64,000 nt of DNA from an uncultured bacterium (GTDB taxonomy: Bacteria > Bacillota > Clostridia > Oscillospirales > Oscillospiraceae): NCBI GenBank assembly GCA_945873205.1, contig CAMCCC010000005.1, positions 1-64,000 of the forward strand. The letters are read 5' to 3'. This document shows positions 16,119 through 24,757 of this stretch, piece by piece (the first letter of the stretch is position 1; the number at the start of each line of letters is the position of its first letter). The position numbers were made by a program, and so were the translations under genes. Below the pieces are notes generated by a model. It saw nothing but the letters and a program-made list of their open reading frames with translations. It was not told where the DNA came from and did no database searches.

Positions 16119-17321
16119 ATGGCAAAACGAAGACCCTCCGGCGACGGCATGGTGCGCAAGCGGGATGACGGCCGCTGGGAAGGCCGCATCGTCATCGGGC
16201 ACAAGAAAAACGGCGACCCCATCTTTCATCACGATTACGCCAACACTCAGAAGGAGCTGACGGACAAGCTCCACCGGAGCATGGAGCGCTACCAGGACGT
16301 GGAGCTGACTGAGGACAGCCGCATGACCCTGGGCCAGTGGCTGGACATCTGGCTGGAGGAGTACAAGGAAGGCACCATCCGCCCCAGCACCATGAAGAGC
16401 TACCGCCAGTTCGTCGATTGCTACATCAAACCCCAGCTCGGTCACAAGCAGATGTCTCTCATCACCAGTCAGGACATCCAGCGCATGTACCGCCGCCTGA
16501 AAAAAGAGGGCCGTATCCATGAGCACGCCGAAGATGGATACGGACTCTCCGAGGCCACCGTCAACCACATCCACACCATGCTCCACGGCGCCATGAAGGA
16601 CGCGGTACAGGCGCACATCATCCCGAAGAACCCCACAGAGGGGCCGACCGCACCCAGGCCAAACTACAAGCCCAAGCGCATTCTGAACGAGCAGGAGCTG
16701 GATACCTTCATGGAGACGATTCGGCAGGACGAGGTCTGGTATGAGTTCTTCTACACCGAGCTCATGACCGGACTGCGGCGGGGCGAGATCTGCGGTCTGA
16801 TGTGGAAGGACTTCGACGAGAAGAAAGGAACGCTGAAGGTGTGCCGCACCCTCCACAGCAAGAATATGGGCGTGTTCGCTCTGGGCGACACCAAGACCAG
16901 CAAGGGAATGCGCACCATCATCCTGCCCCAGAGTATCGTGGAGCTCTTGCGGCAGAGAAAGAAACGAGCAGTCAGTCAATGGATCTTCCCCCATCCCACC
17001 AGCCCGGAGCTGCCGGCGAATCCTGACTCGGCCTACCGCCGATTGAAGACGCTGCTCAAGCAGGCGGGGTTACCCGACATCCGATTCCATGACCTGCGGC
17101 ATACCTTCGCCACCCACGCTTTGTCTAGCGGCGTGGACGCCAAGACCCTGTCCGGCATCCTGGGCCACACCAACGCGTCCTTCACCCTGGACACCTACAC
17201 CCATGTGACTTCAGACATGCAGCGCCAGGCCAGCGGCATTGTGGGCGGCTTCATGGAAGATCTGTTTGGAAAGGAGTTGAAACCGTGGCAAAGAGAAGAA
17301 AGAGCGGAGAAGGAACCGTAA
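16119..17321 (+). CDS. Tyrosine recombinase (integrase) 1
   Basis: The 400-residue protein is a phage/ICE-type integrase: an N-terminal arm-binding (AP2-like) domain with GRWEGRIVIGHKKNGDPI (residues about 18-55), a SAM-like core-binding domain (about 68-170) and the catalytic domain with R220 (TGLRRGE), H324-x-x-R327 (HDLRH), H350 (LGH) and the nucleophile Y360 (DTYTH). All key residues are present. The ATG at 16119 follows GGGAGGTG. The next integrase gene starts 37 bases before this stop. Integrases of this class insert elements at tRNA genes; a tRNA-Pro lies 3.7 kb downstream at the probable element edge. Confidence 0.93.
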   Translation: MAKRRPSGDGMVRKRDDGRWEGRIVIGHKKNGDPIFHHDYANTQKELTDKLHRSMERYQDVELTEDSRMTLGQWLDIWLEEYKEGTIRPSTMKSYRQFVDCYIKPQLGHKQMSLITSQDIQRMYRRLKKEGRIHEHAEDGYGLSEATVNHIHTMLHGAMKDAVQAHIIPKNPTEGPTAPRPNYKPKRILNEQELDTFMETIRQDEVWYEFFYTELMTGLRRGEICGLMWKDFDEKKGTLKVCRTLHSKNMGVFALGDTKTSKGMRTIILPQSIVELLRQRKKRAVSQWIFPHPTSPELPANPDSAYRRLKTLLKQAGLPDIRFHDLRHTFATHALSSGVDAKTLSGILGHTNASFTLDTYTHVTSDMQRQASGIVGGFMEDLFGKELKPWQREERAEKEP

Positions 17322-18793
17322 GACAGCGGGCGGACGGTCGCTGGGAAGGCCGCTATGTCATCGGCTATGATGAACGGGGCTATCCCAAGACGAAAAGCGT
17401 CCTTGCCAAAACCAAACGGGAGTGTGCTGAGAAACTTCAGAAACTGAAAGAGGAGCTGGGCGGTATCAAGTCCGACAAGGTGAAGCCAGACATGCGGTTC
17501 GGGGATTGGCTGGAGTACTGGTATGAGACTCACTCCAAACCCAAGATCCGCCCCACTACCCAGCGGGGCTATGAAGACCGCATCCGCCTGCATATCGTCC
17601 CGGAGATTGGCAACATCCCGCTGAACAAGTTGACACAGAACGACCTGCAGCAGTTCTACGCACGGCTCAAAAAGAATGGCCGGAAGTCCCTCACCGAACG
17701 CTTCGGCGAGGGACTGTCCGACCGGATGGTGCGTATGTGCCATGCCACCTGCCGCACCGCACTGGAGAAGGCGGTGCAGGATGGGCTCATTCGCACCAAC
17801 CCGGCCATCGGCTGTAAGCTGCCGCCCAAGAAAGCGCGGGAGATGCAGGTGCTGGACCGGGACGAGCTTCAGCGCTTTCTCATCCAGGCCCAGGCCGAGG
17901 GCTACTACGAACTCTTCCTCCTGGACCTTGCCACCGGACTGCGTCGGGGTGAGCTGATGGCGCTCCAGTGGGATGACCTGGACTTTGAGAGTGGCGTGCT
18001 GAATGTGAACAAACAGGTCTATGCGGTCAATGGAGAGCTCCAGTTCAGCGAGCCGAAAACGAAAAACTCCATTCGAAAAATTGTTCTGCCGCCCTCGGTG
18101 GTGGAGGTGCTGAAGGAGTACAAGAAAACGGTGAACTCCCGCTGGATGTTCCCGTCTCCGGTGAAGGAGGACCGTCCGATCACCCCCGGCGTGGTGCGCA
18201 AACGGCTCCAGCTTATTCTGGAACACGCAGGGTGCAAGCATGTGCGCTTCCATGACTTGCGGCATACCTTCGCAACGCTGGCGCTGCAGAACGGTATGGA
18301 TGTGAAAACCCTCTCAGCCATGCTGGGGCATGTGTCGACGGCCACCACGCTGGACATCTACACCCACATCACCGACGATATGCAGCGCACAGCCGCCGCC
18401 AACATTGACCGCGGCATCGGCAAAGCAGCGCCGCCGGAGAGCGGTTCGGAGCCGGGGCAGGAAACTGCCCCGGCCTCGCCGGAAAAGCCGAGAATGACCG
18501 ATTTCCAACCCGTCCTGCCCAACCGCCGCAGGGCAGGGACCGGATGTATCTCATCCAAAGGACCAAACCTGTGGGAGGGCCGCTACTCGCCTATGTGGAT
18601 CGACGGCAAGAAGCATGCCCGCAATGTTTATGCCCACACCCGCGAGGAATGCGAGGAAAAACTGAAGGTGCTCATCGTGGAGATGAAGACTGAACTGGCG
18701 GAGCTGAAGCGGCAGAAGGCGGAGGGGACACTGACACCGCAGGAGGAGAAGAGCAAGAAAAAAGGCAGGAAGAAAACGAAGAAGGGAAAATAA
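17285..18793 (+). CDS. Tyrosine recombinase (integrase) 2 with a second, C-terminal arm-binding domain
   Basis: The 502-residue protein has the same plan as integrase 1: N-terminal arm-binding domain (residues 14-58, GRWEGRYVIGYDERGYPKT), core-binding domain, and a full catalytic set R220, H323-x-x-R326, H349 and Y359. Beyond the usual end (about residue 375) comes a Pro/Ser-rich linker and residues 427-470, NLWEGRYSPMWIDGKKH...YAHTREECEEKLK, which repeat the N-terminal arm-binding domain, followed by a Lys-rich tail. An extra DNA-binding domain at the C-terminus is unusual. The start is GTG at 17285 with AAGGAG upstream, overlapping integrase 1 by 37 bases. The two proteins are related but not identical, so they may act as a heteromeric pair. 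Confidence 0.93.
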   Translation: MAKRRKSGEGTVRQRADGRWEGRYVIGYDERGYPKTKSVLAKTKRECAEKLQKLKEELGGIKSDKVKPDMRFGDWLEYWYETHSKPKIRPTTQRGYEDRIRLHIVPEIGNIPLNKLTQNDLQQFYARLKKNGRKSLTERFGEGLSDRMVRMCHATCRTALEKAVQDGLIRTNPAIGCKLPPKKAREMQVLDRDELQRFLIQAQAEGYYELFLLDLATGLRRGELMALQWDDLDFESGVLNVNKQVYAVNGELQFSEPKTKNSIRKIVLPPSVVEVLKEYKKTVNSRWMFPSPVKEDRPITPGVVRKRLQLILEHAGCKHVRFHDLRHTFATLALQNGMDVKTLSAMLGHVSTATTLDIYTHITDDMQRTAAANIDRGIGKAAPPESGSEPGQETAPASPEKPRMTDFQPVLPNRRRAGTGCISSKGPNLWEGRYSPMWIDGKKHARNVYAHTREECEEKLKVLIVEMKTELAELKRQKAEGTLTPQEEKSKKKGRKKTKKGK

Positions 18794-18798
18794 GAAGA

Positions 18799-18846
18799 AT
18801 CACCGCCATGGGTACGGAGTAATCGGTACCCATGGCGGTGGTTTTA
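18799..18846 (+). terminator. Intrinsic terminator after the integrase pair
   Basis: CACCGCCATGGGTAC (18800-18814) pairs with GTACCCATGGCGGTG (18825-18839), followed by TTTT. It separates the integrases from the convergent HD-domain gene. Confidence 0.8.
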
Positions 18847-18868
18847 TCGTATCATGTAAAATGAATAG

Positions 18869-20200
18869 TTATAAATACAAAGTGAATGCGCCATCTCTTA
18901 ATTCAGTGCAGCGTACAGAAGTCCATTCTTCAAGTCCTTTGGCCTTTTGATAAAGGGTCCTAATATCCACAGCATTATTACTGCTTGAAAAAGTAAGCAT
19001 ACGAGTCCCAGGCAGATATTCCAAGTTGATTGATTCAGATACGATTTCCGGGTTTATTGTTGCATATGCTTTTATTGGCTCTAATGTATCTGTAATAGCA
19101 AGAATGTAAAGAAGTGGGTTATCTTTAATGGTAATGGTTTTGTATGCTTCACCTAAAGCCGTGTTCAAATTATAGCGTTCATACAACTCGCACGTGTCTT
19201 CCGATTGTTTCCAGATGTTGTGAACTAAGATGCAATCAGCAATATACGAAAATACCGGAAGCTGGTTTTCAGAAAAGTGCCTATCGCGGAAATAAAAATC
19301 ACTTAAAGATACCGGATATCGAGCCTCTCGCAGTGCAGACAAATATGCGGACAGGTAATTTTTAATTATCCGATCGTAAAACAGATAACCTCCGATGATT
19401 CCGTGATCCAATCGGTTACGCTCATTAATACAATAGTTAAAATATCGCGTCACTACAGTGCTTGTATACTGGTGGCCATGTATTTTCACACCAGTATTGA
19501 ACTGTAATTTCGAATGGCATGCTATTGTACACGACCGCTGCGTAAGTTCACGAAGTAACGCATTTTCCAAGCCTACTTTATGTCCATGTGATGCGTAACT
19601 GAACATACCGGGATAAGGAGAGAAAGGAGAAAGGCTAATCCCCAGCTCGGTCTTGACTTGGCGCAGCGCACGGTATTCTTCAAAGCGAATTTTAGAATTG
19701 CGCTGAAGATGAATGTCATTTGGAATAGGTGCTCTTGCTGGTATTGCAATGGGGGAATCTTCTCTTTCTGCTACACAATATCCATAATCATGGTATAGAA
19801 ACGTTAGAAACCAAAGGTATGAAAAAGGGAAATATTCTGGATATTCAATTGAAAGCAAGTTTTCACCATTCAAACAATTCTCGATTAACAGGCCTAAAAA
19901 GAAACCAGAAACTGTATGTATTGCGCGTTCGGCAGGAAGTGCATATTGCCTATCGAATTCAAAAGATATAACGCGCTCCTTACGTGCGGCTAAAAAGTAG
20001 TTTTCGAGAAATATTGCTGCATCTTCTGGGTTGAGCAGCAAAGGCAACTCCTTTTCGCCATTTTCAAAATATTGGTGAATAAATCTGCTTGATGTATCCG
20101 CCTGTAGAATGTTTTCTGCGTTGATATTTGCATGATAATAATTACAGGAAATGTCATTTTTTCCCAATAAACTGTCTTTTATAAAATCAGAGAAAAGCAT
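18869..20200 (-). CDS. Divergent HD-domain phosphohydrolase-like protein
   Basis: The 443-residue protein shows the metal-binding signature of the HD superfamily scattered over its length: H95 (IHTVSGFFLG), H137-D138 (LYHDYG), D265-H266-G267 (LDHGIIGGYLFYD), H327 (ILVHNIW) and D371 (AITDTLEP). HD proteins cleave phosphoester bonds in nucleotides or cyclic dinucleotides; dNTPase-type members serve in anti-phage defence. There are large inserts between motifs, and no close named family is recognised. The DNA is AT-rich. It lies 39 bases after a 216-residue gene with which it shares a promoter, at the edge of the integrative element, the usual place for cargo. Substrate and defence role are inference. 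Confidence 0.65.
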   Translation of the reverse strand: MLFSDFIKDSLLGKNDISCNYYHANINAENILQADTSSRFIHQYFENGEKELPLLLNPEDAAIFLENYFLAARKERVISFEFDRQYALPAERAIHTVSGFFLGLLIENCLNGENLLSIEYPEYFPFSYLWFLTFLYHDYGYCVAEREDSPIAIPARAPIPNDIHLQRNSKIRFEEYRALRQVKTELGISLSPFSPYPGMFSYASHGHKVGLENALLRELTQRSCTIACHSKLQFNTGVKIHGHQYTSTVVTRYFNYCINERNRLDHGIIGGYLFYDRIIKNYLSAYLSALREARYPVSLSDFYFRDRHFSENQLPVFSYIADCILVHNIWKQSEDTCELYERYNLNTALGEAYKTITIKDNPLLYILAITDTLEPIKAYATINPEIVSESINLEYLPGTRMLTFSSSNNAVDIRTLYQKAKGLEEWTSVRCTELRDGAFTLYL

Positions 20201-20239
20201 AGTCTCACCATATAAAATATTAATTTAGAACAACCATTA

Positions 20240-20890
20240 TTATCTTGAGTTAAATGATAATGCATTAATCTGTGCCGTCTGTAATTCCAACAATGTTTCC
20301 CTTGGTAGATTTACATATGCACGTTCAATCATCTTTCCAATAGTATCAATTTTCTGACAAAGGTGTTGCTGTACAAATAGCATTACTTCTTGTAACATTT
20401 GTCCAACGAGACAGTAATCAAGCTTGGCCCTGCGCCATACTACAGATGGAGGTCCTCCAAAAAGCCTTTCACCATCGCTACAAACGAGTAGGAAAGCAGT
20501 TGCTTGTAACATTCCATTCTCATCGTGATCATAATGTTTATCACGCATAGTTTCAAACATAATAAAATTATCATATAGCCGCTGATTATCGGAAAACACT
20601 TCAACTTTGTCTAATTTGGTTCTGGATTTGCTATATTTAAAACATTTCATGCAGTTGTTTAACCCAGCAACAAAAAGTGCCTCATTCAATGTAGTGTCAT
20701 TCACGGAGCAAATACATTGTAAAAAATCAATTCCTCTGTCAATATCAGCTTTATGAAGAAACAGATCTATAAAATCTTTTCTTTGCGGATTATCCATCGG
20801 GATCTCAACTGGAATAGCATTTTCTGCAAAGGGCCCTTCTACAAGAAATCTGTTGTTCTCTTTATCAAAAGTAACTTGGTAGTTTATCAT
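20240..20890 (-). CDS. Uncharacterised 216-residue partner of the HD-domain gene
   Basis: I do not recognise this protein. It has no signal peptide or membrane segment. It begins with a beta-rich part (INYQVTFDKENNRFLVEGPF), has a Cys pair around NNCMKCFKYSK, and a helical C-terminal half (DYCLVGQMLQEVMLFVQQHLCQKIDTIGKMIERAYVNLP). GAGGTGCAG precedes the ATG. It is the first gene of a two-gene AT-rich operon with the HD-domain protein, behind a strong promoter, and could be its regulator, sensor or substrate-specific partner. It resembles nothing else in the window. Confidence 0.5.
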   Translation of the reverse strand: MINYQVTFDKENNRFLVEGPFAENAIPVEIPMDNPQRKDFIDLFLHKADIDRGIDFLQCICSVNDTTLNEALFVAGLNNCMKCFKYSKSRTKLDKVEVFSDNQRLYDNFIMFETMRDKHYDHDENGMLQATAFLLVCSDGERLFGGPPSVVWRRAKLDYCLVGQMLQEVMLFVQQHLCQKIDTIGKMIERAYVNLPRETLLELQTAQINALSFNSR

Positions 20891-20918
20891 GGCTGCACCT
20901 CAAATAAATATATGATAA

Positions 20919-20947
20919 ATTATAGCATAACCTCCAGTGTTTGTCAT
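20919..20947 (-). promoter_or_regulatory. Strong promoter of the 216-aa/HD-domain operon
   Basis: On the minus strand ATGACA (20947-20942) and TATAAT (20924-20919) are spaced by 17 bases, and the -10 box is preceded by TGC, an extended -10 element. Confidence 0.65.
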
Positions 20948-21012
20948 TGAGAGGCAGAAAGACTGTTTTTAACCGCATGACTCTCAAATCCTGCGCCGCA
21001 ATAAACAAAGAA

Positions 21013-21045
21013 AACACCCCCAGGAGCGATACTCCTGGGGGTGTT
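21013..21045 (-). terminator. Intrinsic terminator directly after tRNA-Pro
   Basis: AACACCCCCAGGAG (21013-21026) pairs with CTCCTGGGGGTGTT (21032-21045); on the minus strand a T-rich run follows. The stem starts at the encoded CCA end of the tRNA. Confidence 0.85.
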
Positions 21046-21120
21046 GGTCCGAGTAGAGGGACTTGAACCCCCGACCTGATGGTCCCAAACCACCCGCGCT
21101 ACCAACTGCGCTATACCCGG
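21045..21120 (-). tRNA. tRNA-Pro(UGG)
   Basis: The minus strand folds as a full cloverleaf: acceptor CCGGGTA/TACTCGG with discriminator A and encoded CCA, D-arm GCGC-AGTTGGTA-GCGC, anticodon stem GGTGG/CCATC around TTTGGGA (anticodon TGG), and T-arm CGGGGGTTCAAGTCCC. The acceptor and anticodon stems each hold a G-U pair. It stands at the edge of the integrative element and is the likely integration target or the copy restored by it. Confidence 0.95.
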
Positions 21121-21269
21121 ATACGGTTATTTTGTTTTCTGCTGTCTGTGGTCATTTATGTGGTCAAAGCGGGTTTACTGCCCGGTTTTGCTGTCAGGGA
21201 AAATCCCGCAAGTGCCGGTGTTGCAAGGGGTTGTGCGGTTTGTCCGGGACTGTCGTGGATGAAGTCCAG

Positions 21270-21312
21270 CCTGCTCCCAAAGCAGGCGCGCTACCAACTG
21301 CGCTACACCCGG
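21270..21312 (-). pseudogene. 5' half of a second tRNA-Pro(UGG) gene
   Basis: The minus strand from 21312 gives acceptor 5' strand CCGGGTG, a D-arm identical to the intact gene, and a perfect anticodon arm CCTGC-TTTGGGA-GCAGG, then stops being tRNA-like at 21269: no variable loop, T-arm or acceptor 3' strand follows. Positions 21288-21312 and 21096-21120 are direct repeats of 25 bases with one mismatch, and the GGTTATTTTGTT flank is also shared. It is a broken tRNA gene, probably made by element insertion or recombination. The rest of 21121-21582 shows nothing else. Confidence 0.8.
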
Positions 21313-21582
21313 TTATTTTGTTGTTTTATTCAACTGGGCGGATACATGCCCAAATCGCTGGGACAGAAGGGATGCGGCGGAAACGGGCGGAGGTAATTCT
21401 TAATTTTTCTTAGGAAATCCCTGGGGCGGAAAATTGCCGAAAACAGCGGAAAACGCTGAAAAATAAGGCTTTGCAGACGGGGTAACGCAGGGTATTATAC
21501 AACAAAGTTTACATGAAAGCAAGTCATTTTTCATTGATGTTTTCCGCCGCTTGTGGTATGCTGAAAAAAGGAGTGTGATTGG

Positions 21583-22341
21583 ATGAGGATGAGAAAGCGG
21601 CCAAATCTTGCGCCGCGGATGGAAAAATGCGCGGAGCTGATGATCAGCCAGCCGGAGGAACAGAAGGGCCGGTGGAAGGACTCCGCTGAAAATAGAATGG
21701 GAAAGAAAGCAGAAAAGCTGTATCTGGAGCTGGGCTGCGGCAAGGGCCGCTTCACGGTGGACACAGCGGAAAGCCTGCCGGAGGTATTATACATCGCCAT
21801 CGAGAAGGTGCCGGACGCCATGATCATCGCCATGGAGCGGGCCAGAGACCGGGGCCTTCAGAACCTGCGCTTTATCGATGGGGACGCCGCCAGGCTGGGG
21901 GAGATGTTCGCCCCCGGCGAAGTGGACCGCATCTATATCAATTTCTGCGACCCCTGGCCCAAGAGCCGGGACGCCAAATTCCGCCTGACCTACCCCGGCT
22001 TCCTGCGCAGCTATGCGTTGCTGCTGCCGGTGGGCGGACAGATCCATTTCAAGACCGACAATCTGCCCCTGTTTCAATGGTCCATTGAACAGATGGAGGG
22101 GGAGGGCTGGGCCCTGTCGGAAGTGACCAACGACCTGCACACCGATGGGGGAGACTTCTTCATGACCGATTATGAAGCCAAGTTCACCGCCGAAGGCCTG
22201 AAGATCAACCGCCTGGTGGCCACGAAGACTGCCGCCACCCTGGACACCTCCGCTCCGGCGCTGCCAAGGATGCGGGGCGCGGCCCTGACCGACGCCAAGG
22301 GTTATGAGGAGAGCATGAGAGCGAGGGAAGAACAAGCATGA
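21583..22341 (+). CDS. trmB: tRNA (guanine-N7-)-methyltransferase
   Basis: The 252-residue enzyme methylates G46 in the tRNA variable loop using S-adenosylmethionine. It has the class I methyltransferase start [15 protein letters not shown], the [17 protein letters not shown] strand-helix, [25 protein letters not shown] (the TrmB hallmark PWPK) and HFKTDN. A C-terminal extension of about 30 residues after the core is rich in Ala and charged residues. AAGGAG precedes the ATG. The stop overlaps the exoA start by four bases, so trmB, exoA and dusB form an overlapping nucleic-acid-processing operon. Confidence 0.95.
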   Translation: MRMRKRPNLAPRMEKCAELMISQPEEQKGRWKDSAENRMGKKAEKLYLELGCGKGRFTVDTAESLPEVLYIAIEKVPDAMIIAMERARDRGLQNLRFIDGDAARLGEMFAPGEVDRIYINFCDPWPKSRDAKFRLTYPGFLRSYALLLPVGGQIHFKTDNLPLFQWSIEQMEGEGWALSEVTNDLHTDGGDFFMTDYEAKFTAEGLKINRLVATKTAATLDTSAPALPRMRGAALTDAKGYEESMRAREEQA

Positions 22342-23093
22342 GATTCATTTCCTGGAACGTAAACGGCCTGCGGGCCGTCTGCAAAAAGGGCTTTGAAGAT
22401 ATATTCTGGAGTCTGGACGCGGATTTTTTCTGCCTCCAGGAGACGAAATTGCAGGCGGGACAGATCGAACTGGACCTGCCCGGCTATGAGAGCTACTGGT
22501 GCTATGCGGAGAAGAAAGGCTATTCCGGCACCGCTATCTTCACAAAACATACGCCGCTGTCTGTAAGCTACAACATCGGCGTGGAGGAGCACGGCAGCGA
22601 GGGGCGCAGCATCACCCTGGAATACGAGAACTTCTATCTGGTCTGCGTGTATACCCCCAACGCCCAGGACGAGCTGAAGCGTCTGGACTACCGGATGCGC
22701 TGGGAGGATGACTTCCGGGCCTATCTGACGGAGCTGGACAAGAAAAAGCCGGTGATCGTCTGCGGGGACATGAACGTGGCCCATGAGGAGATCGACCTGA
22801 AAAACCCCAAGACCAACCGGGGCAACCCCGGCTTCTCCGACGAGGAGCGGGAGAAGTTCACGGAGCTTTTGAACGCCGGGTTTACCGACAGCTTCCGCTA
22901 CCTCTACCCGGACAAGACCGACGCCTACTCCTGGTGGAGTTATCGTGCTGCCGCCCGGCAGCGGAACATCGGCTGGCGCATCGACTACTTCGTGGTGTCT
23001 GACCGGCTGCGGGAGAACATCAAGGACGCGTATATCCTGCCGGAATTGATGGGCTCTGACCATTGCCCGGTGGGACTGGATATGACATGGTAA
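22338..23093 (+). CDS. exoA: Exodeoxyribonuclease III / AP endonuclease
   Basis: The 251-residue enzyme is of the ExoIII/APE1 family, which cuts DNA at abasic sites and has 3' repair phosphodiesterase activity. Key motifs are present: [10 protein letters not shown] (Asn), LQETKLQ (metal-binding Glu), the catalytic Tyr in [21 protein letters not shown] (Asp/Asn), and the C-terminal GSDHCPV (Asp-His). Length is normal for the family. The start overlaps trmB and the end overlaps the start of dusB, so expression is likely coupled. Confidence 0.95.
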   Translation: MRFISWNVNGLRAVCKKGFEDIFWSLDADFFCLQETKLQAGQIELDLPGYESYWCYAEKKGYSGTAIFTKHTPLSVSYNIGVEEHGSEGRSITLEYENFYLVCVYTPNAQDELKRLDYRMRWEDDFRAYLTELDKKKPVIVCGDMNVAHEEIDLKNPKTNRGNPGFSDEEREKFTELLNAGFTDSFRYLYPDKTDAYSWWSYRAAARQRNIGWRIDYFVVSDRLRENIKDAYILPELMGSDHCPVGLDMTW

Positions 23094-24058
23094 AGATTGG
23101 AAACGTAGAACTCCACGGCCGCCTGACCTTGGCCCCCATGGCGGGGGTGACGGATTTCGCCTTCCGCCGGGTGTGCCGGGAACTGGGGGCCGCCCTGACC
23201 ACCACGGAGATGGTCAGCGCCAAGGCCCTGGTGTATAAGGACGAAAAGACCAAATCCCTGCTGTACATCCCGGAAGGGGAGCAGCCCTGTGCGGCGCAGA
23301 TTTTCGGCCATGAGCCGGAGATCATGGCCGAGGCTGCACCCATGGCCCTGGAACTGTCCGGGGCGGATATTCTGGACATCAACATGGGCTGCCCGGTGGG
23401 GAAGATCGTCAAATCCGGGGACGGCTCTGCCCTGATGCGGGATATCGACCTGGCGGGGCGGATCATCGAGAACGTGAAAAAAGCGGTGGACAAGCCGGTG
23501 ACGGTGAAGTTCCGCAAAGGCTGGGACAATGGCAGTGTCAACGCGGTGGACTTTGCCAAAATGTGCCAGCAGGCGGGGGCGGACGCCATCGCCGTCCATG
23601 GCCGCACCCGGGCCCAGATGTATGCCGGCCGGGCGGATTGGGACATTATAAAAGAAGTGAAGCAGGCCGTGACCATCCCGGTGACGGCCAACGGCGATAT
23701 TTTTGAGCCGGAGGATGCGGAACACATCCTGCGCTATACCGGCTGCGACCTGGCCATGATCGGCCGGGGAAGCTTCGGTAATCCCTGGCTGTTCCAGCGG
23801 GCCAACGCCCTGCTGGAAGGGAAAGAAATCCCGGAACTGCCGCCCCTTCGGGAGCGGATCGACCTGGCTGTGGGGCAGATCGAGGAACTGAGCCAACACG
23901 CCGGGGAGCGGATCGCCTGCCTGGAAGCCCGGCACCAGCTGCCCTGGTACCTTCACGGCGTGGCCCACTCCGGCTGCTACAAGCAGGAGCTGGTGCATGT
24001 GGAGACCCTGGAGGAGCTGCGGCGCATTGCCGCGGGGATCAAGCGGGATCTGCAGTAA
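23087..24058 (+). CDS. dusB: tRNA-dihydrouridine synthase B
   Basis: The 323-residue FMN-dependent enzyme reduces uridine in the tRNA D-loop. The sequence has [21 protein letters not shown] at the start, [21 protein letters not shown] with the catalytic cysteine in the GCP motif, [27 protein letters not shown], and [13 protein letters not shown] start it at 23087, where [11 protein letters not shown] fits the family; the open frame extends eight codons further. It overlaps the exoA stop by seven bases. Confidence 0.95.
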   Translation: MVKIGNVELHGRLTLAPMAGVTDFAFRRVCRELGAALTTTEMVSAKALVYKDEKTKSLLYIPEGEQPCAAQIFGHEPEIMAEAAPMALELSGADILDINMGCPVGKIVKSGDGSALMRDIDLAGRIIENVKKAVDKPVTVKFRKGWDNGSVNAVDFAKMCQQAGADAIAVHGRTRAQMYAGRADWDIIKEVKQAVTIPVTANGDIFEPEDAEHILRYTGCDLAMIGRGSFGNPWLFQRANALLEGKEIPELPPLRERIDLAVGQIEELSQHAGERIACLEARHQLPWYLHGVAHSGCYKQELVHVETLEELRRIAAGIKRDLQ

Positions 24059-24136
24059 CAGCATGAAAATCATAGTTCATCACAACATCATCACATAAAA
24101 CGCTTTGCCGGAAGGGCAAAGACAGGAGGTGGCGGC

Positions 24137-24757
24137 TTGACACGAGAGCAGGAGTACCTGATCGTACAGCGGGTACTGGAAGGGGACACCAATGCTTTTG
24201 AGGAGCTGGTACTGGAATACGAGAAAAAAGTGTATAATGTGGCGCTGCGGATGCTCAACAACAGCGAGGACGCGGCGGACATGACCCAGGAAGCCTTCAT
24301 CAAGGCTTACAATTCTCTGTCCGGCTTCCGGGGGGACAGCAAGTTTTCCGTGTGGCTGACCCGGATTGTGTCCAACCTGTGCCTGGACTTTTTGCGCAGC
24401 CGCAACCGGCGGCCCACGGTGTCCCTGTCCATGGAGGACGAGGACGGCGAAGATGTGCAGCTGGACATTGCGGATACCAGCCAGAGCCCGGAGCAGCTGC
24501 TGGAACGCAGCCTCACCCGGGAGAGCGTGCGCCGGGGCCTGCAGTCCCTGCCGGAGGATTACCGGGAGATCCTGCTGCTGCGGGAAATCCAGGGACTCAG
24601 CTACGATGAGATCGCCGCGGCGCTGGACATTGAGGTGGGCACAGTGAAGTCCCGCATTTTCCGGGGCCGGAAAAAGCTTTGCGATTATCTGATAAAAGAT
24701 GGGAACATTCCCGAATTTGTATCGTCAGGGAAAACGAGAGGAGGTGGACTGCCATGA
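24137..24757 (+). CDS. ECF-type RNA polymerase sigma factor
   Basis: The 206-residue protein has sigma region 2 (FEELVLEYEKKVYNVALRML...DAADMTQEAFIKAYNSL) and region 4 (LPEDYREILLLREIQGLSYDEIAAALDIEVGTVKSRIFRGRKKL), with an acidic linker (MEDEDGEDVQLDIADTSQSPE). It resembles SigW/RpoE-type factors that direct transcription of envelope-stress genes. The start is TTG at 24137 with AGGAGGTGG upstream. Its stop overlaps the start of the anti-sigma gene (ATGA), the normal arrangement for control by release from a membrane-bound anti-sigma factor. Confidence 0.93.
   Translation: MTREQEYLIVQRVLEGDTNAFEELVLEYEKKVYNVALRMLNNSEDAADMTQEAFIKAYNSLSGFRGDSKFSVWLTRIVSNLCLDFLRSRNRRPTVSLSMEDEDGEDVQLDIADTSQSPEQLLERSLTRESVRRGLQSLPEDYREILLLREIQGLSYDEIAAALDIEVGTVKSRIFRGRKKLCDYLIKDGNIPEFVSSGKTRGGGLP

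Larger units (their letters stand above)
13716..21312. mobile_element. Candidate integrative element with two integrases, right edge at tRNA-Pro
   Basis: The stretch holds a DUF6076 gene, a divergent control region, excisionase, replication-type HTH protein, two tyrosine recombinases and an AT-rich two-gene cargo, and stops at a tRNA-Pro gene with a partial tRNA copy. Trees of such modules normally integrate at tRNA genes. No conjugation genes are present, so it is not self-transmissible as seen. The left boundary is not found by eye: the accessory genes from 4.3 kb may belong to the same or an older insertion. Confidence 0.5.

Noticed and set aside
15726-16994. Open frame of 422 codons on the minus strand with a CPHCGQ-type cysteine stretch
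   Set aside because: Mostly antisense to integrase 1; the cysteine run comes from CAG/TAG-rich DNA at 15800-15860 read backwards. No ribosome binding site fits its start.
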